11,426 nucleotides of DNA, from NCBI GenBank assembly GCA_037444005.1, contig JBBING010000075.1, forward strand, positions 1-11,426. The letters are read 5' to 3'. This document shows, in pieces, positions 6,520 through 11,426 of the stretch. The DNA is from DATLZC01 sp037444005 (GTDB taxonomy: Bacteria > Chloroflexota > Dehalococcoidia > DSTF01 > JACRBR01). The translations under genes and the position numbers were made by a program. The first letter of the stretch is position 1. Every line of letters begins with the position of its first letter. The notes beneath the pieces were generated by a model. It made no database searches. It was not told the DNA's origin and saw only the letters and a program-made list of their open reading frames with translations.

Positions 6520-7182
6520 ATGACCACGGTCGTCGGCGTCGATCTCGCGGGCGCGCCGGCCTACGGCGCGAAACGCCCTGGCGTCGTCGGGCTCGCCGCC
6601 GTGCGCGCGCGCCTTCGCGGTCTGCGCGTCGTCGAGGTCACGGCGGGACGTCTCGACGACGACGCCGTCCTCGCGTTCGTGCGGCGCCACGACGCCCGCG
6701 TGATCGCCATCGATGCGCCGTTGTCGCTCCCACGAGGGCGGTGCTGCGCGAATCCGGCGTGCGCGTGCGCGCGTTTCGGAATCGTTCGGGAGGCGGAGCG
6801 CGAACTCGTCCGGCGGGGGCATCGGCCCTACTGGACGCTTCTTCCGTCGATGGTTCCCCTGACGCTGCGGGGCGTCGCGCTGCGGCGCAGGCTCGAAGCC
6901 GAAGGGCGGCGCGTCGTCGAGGTGTTCCCCGGGGCCGTGCGCGACGTCCTCGCCGTCTCTCGCGCGGATGACCGCGAGCTCGTGCGCACGCTGCGGGGGC
7001 TGGGACTGCGCGGCCTTCCGGACGGGCTGCCGCGGGACGCGGTGGACGCGGTCGCGGCCGCGTGGGTCGGGGCGCTGCGTCTGCGGGGCGCGTGCGAGGC
7101 CGTGGGGTCGCCGGACGAAGGGCAGATCTGGCTGCCGAACGTCACCGCCGCAAACGCCGCGCGAAAGCGTCGCGCACGCTGA
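6520..7182 (+). CDS. DUF429-family protein (predicted RNase H-fold nuclease)
   Basis: A 220-residue protein fitting DUF429 (PF04250). It shows the early VVGVDLAG (4-11) with D8, VIAIDAPLSLP (61-71) with D65, E134 in VEVFPG (133-138), and a late DAVDAVAAAWVG (173-184). These acidic residues lie where the RNase H-like fold places its metal ligands, which is why the family is predicted to be a nuclease. Activity is not established. A local cysteine cluster, C75, C76, C81 and C83, sits just after the second acidic motif and could bind a metal. The ATG is preceded by an extended -10 rather than a ribosome site. An upstream in-frame ATG at 6409 would read through the promoter region and is unlikely. 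The 3' end overlaps the convergent XRE-Nudix gene by 41 bp. Confidence 0.8.
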   Translation: MTTVVGVDLAGAPAYGAKRPGVVGLAAVRARLRGLRVVEVTAGRLDDDAVLAFVRRHDARVIAIDAPLSLPRGRCCANPACACARFGIVREAERELVRRGHRPYWTLLPSMVPLTLRGVALRRRLEAEGRRVVEVFPGAVRDVLAVSRADDRELVRTLRGLGLRGLPDGLPRDAVDAVAAAWVGALRLRGACEAVGSPDEGQIWLPNVTAANAARKRRAR

Positions 7183-8353
7183 GGTAGAGCGCGATCGCCA
7201 CCCGCGTTTCGGGCGTGAGATCGAGGTGCGGGCTCTCGAGATGGTCCGCGAGCGCTGCGTCCGTGTCGGGGACCGGATAGAGCCGGACGACCTCGCGGCT
7301 CTGCGGGGGCAGCGGGGCCGTGGCCGGCAGCGCCGAGGTGGACGCCGGGGCGGCGAGCCGCACGTTCAGCTCCGCCACGGGCGTCAGAGCGCGGGCGACG
7401 AAGAACGCTTCCGGCTTGCCGCCGCGGGCGGCGTTGCGGGCGACGCCCATCAGGAGAACACCCGGCGGCGCGAGGTCCGCCTCGCTCAGCCCGAGCTCCT
7501 CGTCGAGCTCCCGGTACGCCGCGGTGAAGGGATCGAGGTCGGTCCAGTCCATCGAGCCGGCGGCGGGCAGGCCGAACTGGACGCCCGGCAGATACGCCGT
7601 CGCCGCCATCGACCGCTGCGCTAGCAGGACGTGGCCCGCGCGGTCCGTCAGCAGAATATTGAGCCCGAGGTGGTTCGAGCAGACCGAGCGCTCGAGTGGC
7701 TGCAGCGCACCGCCGCCCGGCTCGAGGAGATCGGCGATGGCCTGCCACCGGCCCTCCAGGTGGACCCGGGCGCCCGCCTCGACCTGGTGATTGGTCAGCA
7801 GGTGATTGAGATACGTCGTCCGCTGGAAGCGGAAGACGAGGCCATGCGCCGTCTCGCGGAGCGACACCAGCCGCGCCTTGCTCCGGTTGTACTTCGGGCC
7901 CGGAGGTAGCATCAGTTGGTCCAGAGCGCGAACGATGACGGTCGGGAGGCGATACGGGGTCGGGTCGCGCTCGATGCGGACATCCGGCGCGGAGAGCAGA
8001 CCCGGGCCCCACAGGCGCGCGAAGGGGAGCGGAGCCCCGCGACGGATCGCGATGAAGCGCTCGGCGGGATAGCGCAGGGCGAGCGCCTCGCCCGAGGGGT
8101 CCGGTTCGGGGAGGAGGCCGAACGCGACGAAGAGGGCGGATTCGTTGATGCCGAGGAGCCGGGCGAGCCGCGAAATGTTCTCCGGCGTGGGGCGGAGGGA
8201 ACCCGAACAGACGCGGGACAGGGCGGCCGGGGAGAGGCCGAGCCTTCGGCAGACCTCGCGCTGGTCGAGGCCCGCGCGCTCGATGGCGGCGGCGACCATG
8301 CGGCCGGCTTCGGCGTACCGGCCCTGACCCAGGACGTGCGCCGTGAGCGTCAT
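7142..8353 (-). CDS. XRE helix-turn-helix / Nudix-domain fusion regulator
   Basis: A 403-residue protein with two recognisable ends. Residues about 17-72 form a Cro/C1-type helix-turn-helix (ERAGLDQREVCRRLGLSPA, then LSRVCSGSLRPTPENISRLARLLGI). Residues about 228-330 look like a Nudix fold: R281-E282-L-D-E285-E286-L-G-L is a full REuxEExGu half-box, but the first half (G-x5-E-x7) is not canonical, with LPAAGSMDWTDLDPFTAAY before it. The middle, 90-225, is unrecognised and may bind a ligand. The protein is probably a DNA-binding regulator sensing a nucleotide or NAD-derived metabolite through a Nudix domain, by analogy with NrtR-type regulators, which have the opposite domain order and a winged helix. 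ATG 8353 has GGAGG upstream. A perfect palindrome just upstream suggests autoregulation. The hydrolase residues may still be active. Confidence 0.75.
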   Translation of the reverse strand: MTLTAHVLGQGRYAEAGRMVAAAIERAGLDQREVCRRLGLSPAALSRVCSGSLRPTPENISRLARLLGINESALFVAFGLLPEPDPSGEALALRYPAERFIAIRRGAPLPFARLWGPGLLSAPDVRIERDPTPYRLPTVIVRALDQLMLPPGPKYNRSKARLVSLRETAHGLVFRFQRTTYLNHLLTNHQVEAGARVHLEGRWQAIADLLEPGGGALQPLERSVCSNHLGLNILLTDRAGHVLLAQRSMAATAYLPGVQFGLPAAGSMDWTDLDPFTAAYRELDEELGLSEADLAPPGVLLMGVARNAARGGKPEAFFVARALTPVAELNVRLAAPASTSALPATAPLPPQSREVVRLYPVPDTDAALADHLESPHLDLTPETRVAIALYLSVRDAFARRLRR

Positions 8354-8366
8354 GGCGCCTCCGGGT

Positions 8367-8390
8367 CCGGTCCTGTCGGTGAAGGACCGG
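8367..8390. promoter_or_regulatory. Perfect 8-bp palindrome upstream of the XRE-Nudix gene (putative operator)
   Basis: ccggtcct (8367-8374) and aggaccgg (8383-8390) are exact inverted copies with an 8-bp spacer, 14 bp upstream of the regulator's start codon. The position suits autorepression by a dimeric helix-turn-helix protein. As it would lie in the leader of the regulator mRNA, an RNA hairpin is an alternative reading. Confidence 0.45.
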
Positions 8391-8410
8391 TAAACTCGCG
8401 GCCCATGATT

Positions 8411-8450
8411 TATCGGGGAACGCGCGCGAGGGTATCGGGGAATCCCCTAT
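8411..8450. promoter_or_regulatory. Direct-repeat operator-like array in the divergent region
   Basis: tatcggggaa occurs at 8411-8420 and again at 8433-8442, exactly 22 bp apart, so two bound proteins would face the same side of the helix. The second copy is followed by tcccctat (8443-8450), whose complement ataggg ga differs from atcgggga by one base, making an inverted partner. All three lie between the XRE-Nudix gene and the divergent small ORF. The binding protein is inferred, not shown. Confidence 0.45.
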
Positions 8451-8530
8451 CTTTTGCGGCGCTTACGGGCGCCGGACCTGAGGGGCGCCCGGCCAGGCCC
8501 CGCTCGCCAGAGGCGGAGGAGGAGGGAGCC

Positions 8531-8740
8531 ATGCGTACGCAGACGATCCCCGGTGTCGTCGGTACCATCCCGTCCGTCCGCGACCGCGCGGAGGAGCGCG
8601 GCCCGCCTCTGGGCCCTCTCGACACGCTGTGGGGCGCCGCTCCGCGAACCCTGACGCCCCGATGCCGGCGCTGCGGCTGCGCCAGGCTGGGCACCTGCGG
8701 CACGAACGGCTGCTGCGGAGCAGGGCGCCACTGGATCTGA
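8531..8740 (+). CDS. Small cysteine-rich protein of unknown function
   Basis: A 69-residue ORF starting at ATG 8531 directly behind a long purine-rich ribosome site (GGAGGAGGAGGGAG within 8515-8528). It ends at TGA, 60 bp before a perfect hairpin terminator. The first 40 residues are hydrophilic with no signal peptide. The last 25 carry six cysteines (C45, C48, C50, C56, C61, C62), with the spacing C-x2-C-x-C-x5-C-x4-C-C, and the protein ends RHWI. I do not recognise the family. The cysteines could form a small zinc or metallothionein-like site, or be the modified core of a ribosomal peptide, but no modification enzyme is visible nearby. It is divergent from the XRE-Nudix gene, with the putative operators in between. 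Strong initiation signal plus dedicated terminator argue for a real gene, though GC-rich DNA gives chance ORFs. Confidence 0.5.
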   Translation: MRTQTIPGVVGTIPSVRDRAEERGPPLGPLDTLWGAAPRTLTPRCRRCGCARLGTCGTNGCCGAGRHWI

Positions 8741-8800
8741 GTCCCGCGGGCGGCGAGGCCGTCTGCTCTCCGGCAGGCGGACGCGGGACGCGACGAAGGA

Positions 8801-8826
8801 GGGGCCCCGGCGTGCACCGGGGCCCC
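8801..8826. terminator. Perfect 10-bp hairpin, bidirectional terminator
   Basis: ggggccccgg (8801-8810) and ccggggcccc (8817-8826) are exact inverted copies around a 6-nt loop. It lies between the ends of the + strand small ORF (stop 8740) and the - strand LPXTG gene (stop 8853), so it can serve both. No long T-run follows on either side, so termination may rely on hairpin strength alone. Confidence 0.6.
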
Positions 8827-8852
8827 TCGGGCTTCGGTTCACGACGGAACCA

Positions 8853-9515
8853 TCACATCCCGCGGCGGCGCAGCAGGAAGACTTCGCCGGCCGCGAGTGA
8901 CGCCAGCGCGAGGCCGACGCCGCCCGCCATCGCCGGTGACCGCGAGTCGCTGGCGGCGTCGCCTCCCGTCGCAGGAAGGCGCTGCGGTGCGCCGGAGTCG
9001 GGCGGTTCGACGTTCGGCGGCGTGGGAACTCCGGGCGGCAAAGCCGTCGGCGTCGGCTCGAGAAACGCCCGCCCCAGCGCGAGCAGCTCATCGGCGGTGA
9101 GGCGCTGTCCATCGACGATTGCGGCCCCGTCCTCGGACGGCCATGCGACGAGCGTCGTGAGCGCCGTCCCATCGGCCACGAACACGCCGAGCACCGGGCG
9201 GCCGACGGCCCAGACCCCCTCGGACAGGCAGGCGAGGGTGGGCTGACGGTCCGCCAGCGCCGTGGTCGCGTCGAACGTCCCTTCGATGACCTGAACGATC
9301 TCGACCGGCGTCCGGAGTTCGAGGTCGCGGGAGCCGGTGGCTTGCGCGATAACGACCATGACGTCGTCGTTGTCGAGGGCGAGCTTCATCGCGCGGGCCG
9401 GCTCGGGTCTGGCGCAGAGGTCGCCGCCGGTGGACGTCGCATCCTGGGCCCGGGCAAGGGCGGGCGCCGCCCAGACCAACAGCGCGAAAACGGCGAGCAG
9501 CATCCTCGCCGGCAT
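8853..9515 (-). CDS. Exported LPXTG-anchored surface protein, function unknown
   Basis: A 220-residue exported protein. It has an N-terminal signal peptide (MPARM, then a hydrophobic run to about 20, cleavage likely near ARAQ-D at 21-25), a globular part of about 130 residues with C34 and C97, and a Pro-rich spacer (153-178). It ends in a classical cell-wall sorting signal: LPATG at 180-184, a hydrophobic stretch 195-214 and a final RRR. A sortase would cut between Thr and Gly and join the protein to the wall; none is encoded here. The globular domain is not recognised. It has alternating beta-like segments such as DVMVVIAQATG and VEIVQVIEG. The start ATG is 11 nt after the stop of the serine-hydrolase-fold gene, so the two are translated as a pair, although no clear ribosome site is seen. 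Confidence 0.7.
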   Translation of the reverse strand: MPARMLLAVFALLVWAAPALARAQDATSTGGDLCARPEPARAMKLALDNDDVMVVIAQATGSRDLELRTPVEIVQVIEGTFDATTALADRQPTLACLSEGVWAVGRPVLGVFVADGTALTTLVAWPSEDGAAIVDGQRLTADELLALGRAFLEPTPTALPPGVPTPPNVEPPDSGAPQRLPATGGDAASDSRSPAMAGGVGLALASLAAGEVFLLRRRGM

Positions 9516-9526
9516 ACGGCGGGCGC

Positions 9527-10729
9527 CTACCGGTACCGGGCGTTGAAGTACTGCCAGACCATCGATGACACGGCCTGACCCAGGGGGATGTCGGCGTATT
9601 TGTACGGAACGTACTGCGTCCAGAACGAGATGGCGTAGGCGTAGACCCGGCCGTTCCGCGTGAAGCGCACGATGCCGACGTCGTTGTCGACCCAGCCCGA
9701 CTCCCAGAAAAAGCCGTTCTTGTGGGAGACGACACCGTCGCCCACGCCCGCGGGGATGAGGTACTGGAGCCCCGGTTTCACGTCGGTCATCTTCGCGAGC
9801 AGGTAGTCGCGCCACTCGGGGGTCGTGAGCCGGCCCTGCCAGAACGCCTTGAGCGCGCGGTTCATCTCGTTCGCCGTCAGGAGGTTCGGGCTGCCGATGA
9901 GCGAGTACGAGGGCCCGAAGGCGGGCGCGTGGTCGTAGATCGAGTTGCGCATCCCGAGGAGGGCGTAGAGTTCGTTGATGCTGCGCACGCCGGCGCCCAG
10001 ATCGCCGTTGGCGGAGATGAGCAGGATGTCGCGCGCGGTGATGGGGTTGCTGGCGTAGATGGTCCGCGAGATGAGGTCGCCGACGGCGCTTTCCGGGTAG
10101 CGGCCCTCCTGCACGTCCATGACGGCCTTGAGCAGCACGAAGAAGTTGGCCGAACAGCCTGGCAGTCGCCACTGATCGCCGTTGACGGCGATGTGCTCGC
10201 CCGTCTGGAGGTCGGTGACAGCGACAGCGGCGTCGAATCCGGAAGCGGCGATGGCCTGCGCGAGCCGCTGCTGGAGCGCGAGCATCTCCGGGTTCGGCGG
10301 GTGGTTTTCGGTGAAAAAGCCCGGCCCGCAGTCCGCGCTCGGAAACGCCAGCGTCGGGCTAGGGGCCCAGCCTTCGGGCGTCAGCGTGTTCACCCGGAGG
10401 AAGTGCGGCGTATTGGGATCGATGCCGTCCCACGTGAATCCCCAGGTGTTCGGGGAGAGGGGACCGACCGACACGAAGGTCCCCGGGCGGAAGCCGTTGT
10501 TGAAGACGCTGAGATCGAGGAACTGCGGGCCCGTGCGCGCGGTCTTCCAGATGAAGACGACCTTGACCTTACCGGGACGCGTTTTGCTGCACTTCTGGAG
10601 CCAGACACCGGGCCGGTCCGCGCCTCGGGCTACGGGCGGCGCGGTCTCGGCCGGGGCCGGCGACACGCTCGTCGCGCCCATCGCCATCAGCAGCACGGCG
10701 AGGAAGGAGACGGTGACGGCGCTTCGCAC
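9527..10729 (-). CDS. Exported class A beta-lactamase-fold protein, catalytic lysine absent
   Basis: A 400-residue protein starting with a signal peptide (hydrophobic 5-20, cleavage near 25-35). Residues 40-130 are beta-rich and FN3-like, flanked by C47 and C134. Residues 150-400 match the beta-lactamase class A catalytic fold (PF13354). The motifs are altered: the SxxK position reads S193-A-N-F196 (GCSANFFVLLK), the SDN loop reads S239-A-N241, and the KTG motif reads K337-N-G339. With the general-base lysine missing at 196, hydrolysis by the usual route is doubtful, so it may be a binding or scaffold protein or use another residue. GTG 10729 gives a proper signal peptide but has no ribosome site; no better in-frame start exists upstream. 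It forms an operon with the LPXTG gene, suggesting a surface role in peptidoglycan binding or remodelling. Confidence 0.75.
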   Translation of the reverse strand: MRSAVTVSFLAVLLMAMGATSVSPAPAETAPPVARGADRPGVWLQKCSKTRPGKVKVVFIWKTARTGPQFLDLSVFNNGFRPGTFVSVGPLSPNTWGFTWDGIDPNTPHFLRVNTLTPEGWAPSPTLAFPSADCGPGFFTENHPPNPEMLALQQRLAQAIAASGFDAAVAVTDLQTGEHIAVNGDQWRLPGCSANFFVLLKAVMDVQEGRYPESAVGDLISRTIYASNPITARDILLISANGDLGAGVRSINELYALLGMRNSIYDHAPAFGPSYSLIGSPNLLTANEMNRALKAFWQGRLTTPEWRDYLLAKMTDVKPGLQYLIPAGVGDGVVSHKNGFFWESGWVDNDVGIVRFTRNGRVYAYAISFWTQYVPYKYADIPLGQAVSSMVWQYFNARYR

Positions 10730-10797
10730 GAAGGTCAGGACGGTTCCTGTTCCGGCCCGTCCGGCTCGCGCCGGCCGAGCATGCGTGGACGAGACTG

Positions 10798-10830
10798 ATT
10801 CTATTGTGCGAAGGATCGGCGGAAGGTCAA
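10798..10830 (-). promoter_or_regulatory. Putative promoter for the beta-lactamase-fold/LPXTG operon
   Basis: On the minus strand, TTGACC (10830-10825) is a five-of-six -35 box. CACAAT (10808-10803) gives a 16-bp spacer, while TAGAAT (10803-10798) is a better -10 hexamer but 21 bp away. Either would start transcription about 65-75 nt upstream of the GTG at 10729. Confidence 0.4.
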
Positions 10831-10872
10831 TACGGGAGTTCCCGCACGACGGGACCGAGGAGCCCGAAGGAA

Positions 10873-10901
10873 GGCGCCGTCCGAAGCCCTCGGACGGCGC
10901 C
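10873..10901 (-). terminator. Perfect 12-bp hairpin terminator after the zinc-ribbon gene
   Basis: ggcgccgtccga (10873-10884) and tcggacggcgcc (10890-10901) are exact inverted copies with a 5-nt loop. The stem begins 31 bp past the stop of the minus-strand zinc-ribbon gene. On that strand a modest pyrimidine stretch (ttccttc) follows, so it is probably an intrinsic terminator. Confidence 0.7.
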
Positions 10902-10932
10902 CGGTGGTCTCGTGTTGGCGGCGGATGCCGGC

Positions 10933-11247
10933 TCAGCGGCCGTAGGAGCTGCGCGCCTGGAAGCAGTCCCGGCAGTACACGGGGCGGTCACCCCGCGGCT
11001 GGAACGGGACCTCGGTCTCGCGGCCGCAGTTCGAGCACGTCGCCGGGAAGAGCTGACGGGCGGGACGGGAGGCGTAGCTGCTCCCGGTGTACTCGCCTCG
11101 CTCCGCCTTCCGGGCGCGCCGGCACGACGGACAGCGCTTGGGTTCGTTCTGGAACCCGCGCCTCGCGTGGTAGTCCTGGTCCTCCGCCGAGAACGTGAAG
11201 GTTGCGCCGCAGTCGACGCAGGTGAGTGACTTGTCGGTGAATGGCAC
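10933..11247 (-). CDS. Double zinc-ribbon protein (zf-trcl plus CxxC-x17-CxxC)
   Basis: A 104-residue soluble protein with two zinc-ribbon modules. The first uses C10-x2-C13 and C39-x2-C42 with the typical ribbon segment TCVDCGATFTFSAEDQDYH and then GFQNEPKRCPSC, matching the probable zinc-ribbon family PF13451. The second is C71-x2-C74, exactly 17 residues, C92-x2-C95, which is the CxxC-x17-CxxC domain (TIGR04272). A basic linker (RRARKAERG) and a Ser/Tyr/Arg-rich stretch separate them, suggesting nucleic-acid contact. Its role is not established. GTG 11247 was chosen for the AGGAGG seven bases upstream; the frame continues back to 11316 without a better start. It is a single-gene unit with its own promoter and terminator, and a leader of about 90 nt. 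Confidence 0.85.
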   Translation of the reverse strand: MPFTDKSLTCVDCGATFTFSAEDQDYHARRGFQNEPKRCPSCRRARKAERGEYTGSSYASRPARQLFPATCSNCGRETEVPFQPRGDRPVYCRDCFQARSSYGR

Positions 11248-11344
11248 CCGACGACCTCCTGATGTGATGTGCTTCCCAGTCGCCGAGTGCCGGCGGCCCC
11301 GCTCGGGCCCTGTCACCGTGGACGAGGAAGGATTTCGACGCCGC

Positions 11345-11353
11345 AGTATACCA
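11345..11353 (-). promoter_or_regulatory. Extended -10 promoter for the zinc-ribbon gene
   Basis: On the minus strand TGG directly precedes TATACT (11350-11345), a near-consensus extended -10 (TGn-TATAAT with one mismatch). No good -35 lies 17 bp upstream, as is usual for extended -10 promoters. The start would be near 11338, leaving a leader of about 90 nt before GTG 11247. Confidence 0.6.
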
Positions 11354-11378
11354 CGCTATGGCAAGAACGCGCGCTGGC

Positions 11379-11407
11379 GTGACGCACAAGGCGCCGAGCC
11401 GTACGAT
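11379..11407 (+). promoter_or_regulatory. Promoter for a leaderless gene running off the right edge
   Basis: GTGACG (11379-11384, four of six to TTGACA) and TACGAT (11402-11407, four of six to TATAAT) are exactly 17 bp apart. The GTG at 11415 follows seven bases after the -10 box, again where a leaderless transcript would begin. Confidence 0.4.
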
Positions 11408-11414
11408 TACGGCC

Positions 11415-11426
11415 GTGAGCGCCTTT
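11415..11426 (+). CDS. Possible start of a gene truncated by the window edge
   Basis: GTG-AGC-GCC-TTT is all that is present, so nothing can be said of the product. The call rests only on the promoter-like sequence directly upstream and on the resemblance to the leaderless start of the DUF429 gene. Confidence 0.25.

Noticed and set aside
6828..8012. 394-codon minus-strand frame overlapping the XRE-Nudix gene
   Set aside because: It is Pro/Arg/Gly-rich low-complexity sequence in a shifted frame of a gene with clear domains; the first has no recognisable motif.
8410..8817. Minus-strand 135-codon frame opposite the cysteine-rich ORF
   Set aside because: It lacks a ribosome site and domain, and crosses the hairpin terminator and the putative operators.

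Overview
The window is GC-rich bacterial chromosome, densely packed with short operons on both strands. The host cannot be fixed from this sequence. A Gram-positive-type LPXTG sorting signal, two likely leaderless starts behind -10 boxes, peroxisome-like MFE-2-type SDRs, a double zinc-ribbon protein and an AzlCD pair together suggest a deep-branching, probably uncultured soil or groundwater bacterium. Chloroflexota-like is my best guess, with low confidence. Codon and base use look uniform apart from the IS end at the left edge and a repeat cluster near 4 kb.

Layout. 1-95: right end of an ISL3-family insertion sequence. 168-818 (+): PHP-fold metallohydrolase. 938-3865 (+): four-gene operon behind a good sigma70-type promoter, encoding a HadA-like non-catalytic hotdog subunit, a catalytic MaoC hydratase subunit, and two tandem, 69%-identical MFE-2-type (3R)-hydroxyacyl-CoA dehydrogenases. 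3882-4084: inverted and tandem copies of a short repeat. 4137-5200 (+): overlapping azlC and azlD, a branched-chain amino-acid exporter. 5206-6403 (-): FabG/PhaB-type reductase followed by a small HExxH zincin. 6520-7182 (+): DUF429 protein from a leaderless-type promoter. 7142-8353 (-): XRE-helix-turn-helix/Nudix fusion, converging on and overlapping the DUF429 gene by 41 bp. 8354-8530: divergent control region with a perfect palindrome and two 10-mer direct repeats exactly 22 bp apart. 8531-8740 (+): small cysteine-rich ORF with a strong ribosome binding site, closed by a perfect hairpin. 8853-10729 (-): two-gene exported module, a divergent class-A beta-lactamase-fold protein and an LPXTG-anchored protein. 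10933-11247 (-): small double zinc-ribbon protein with an extended -10 promoter. From 11415 (+) a further gene begins with a leaderless-type promoter and leaves the window.

How the genes fit together. The 938-3865 operon holds the hydratase and dehydrogenase steps of an (R)-specific acyl-CoA beta-oxidation cycle, or the reverse steps in synthesis. It is in effect a split version of the eukaryotic MFE-2 protein with a duplicated dehydrogenase. No thiolase, acyl-CoA dehydrogenase or ligase is visible, so the substrate is unknown. The most novel-looking unit is the XRE-Nudix regulator, its putative operator array and the divergent cysteine-rich small ORF. The cell-surface pair at 8853-10729 is the second most interesting, because its beta-lactamase-fold member lacks the usual SxxK lysine. 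No intergenic gap exceeds 300 bp, and I found no tRNA, rRNA or CRISPR array.
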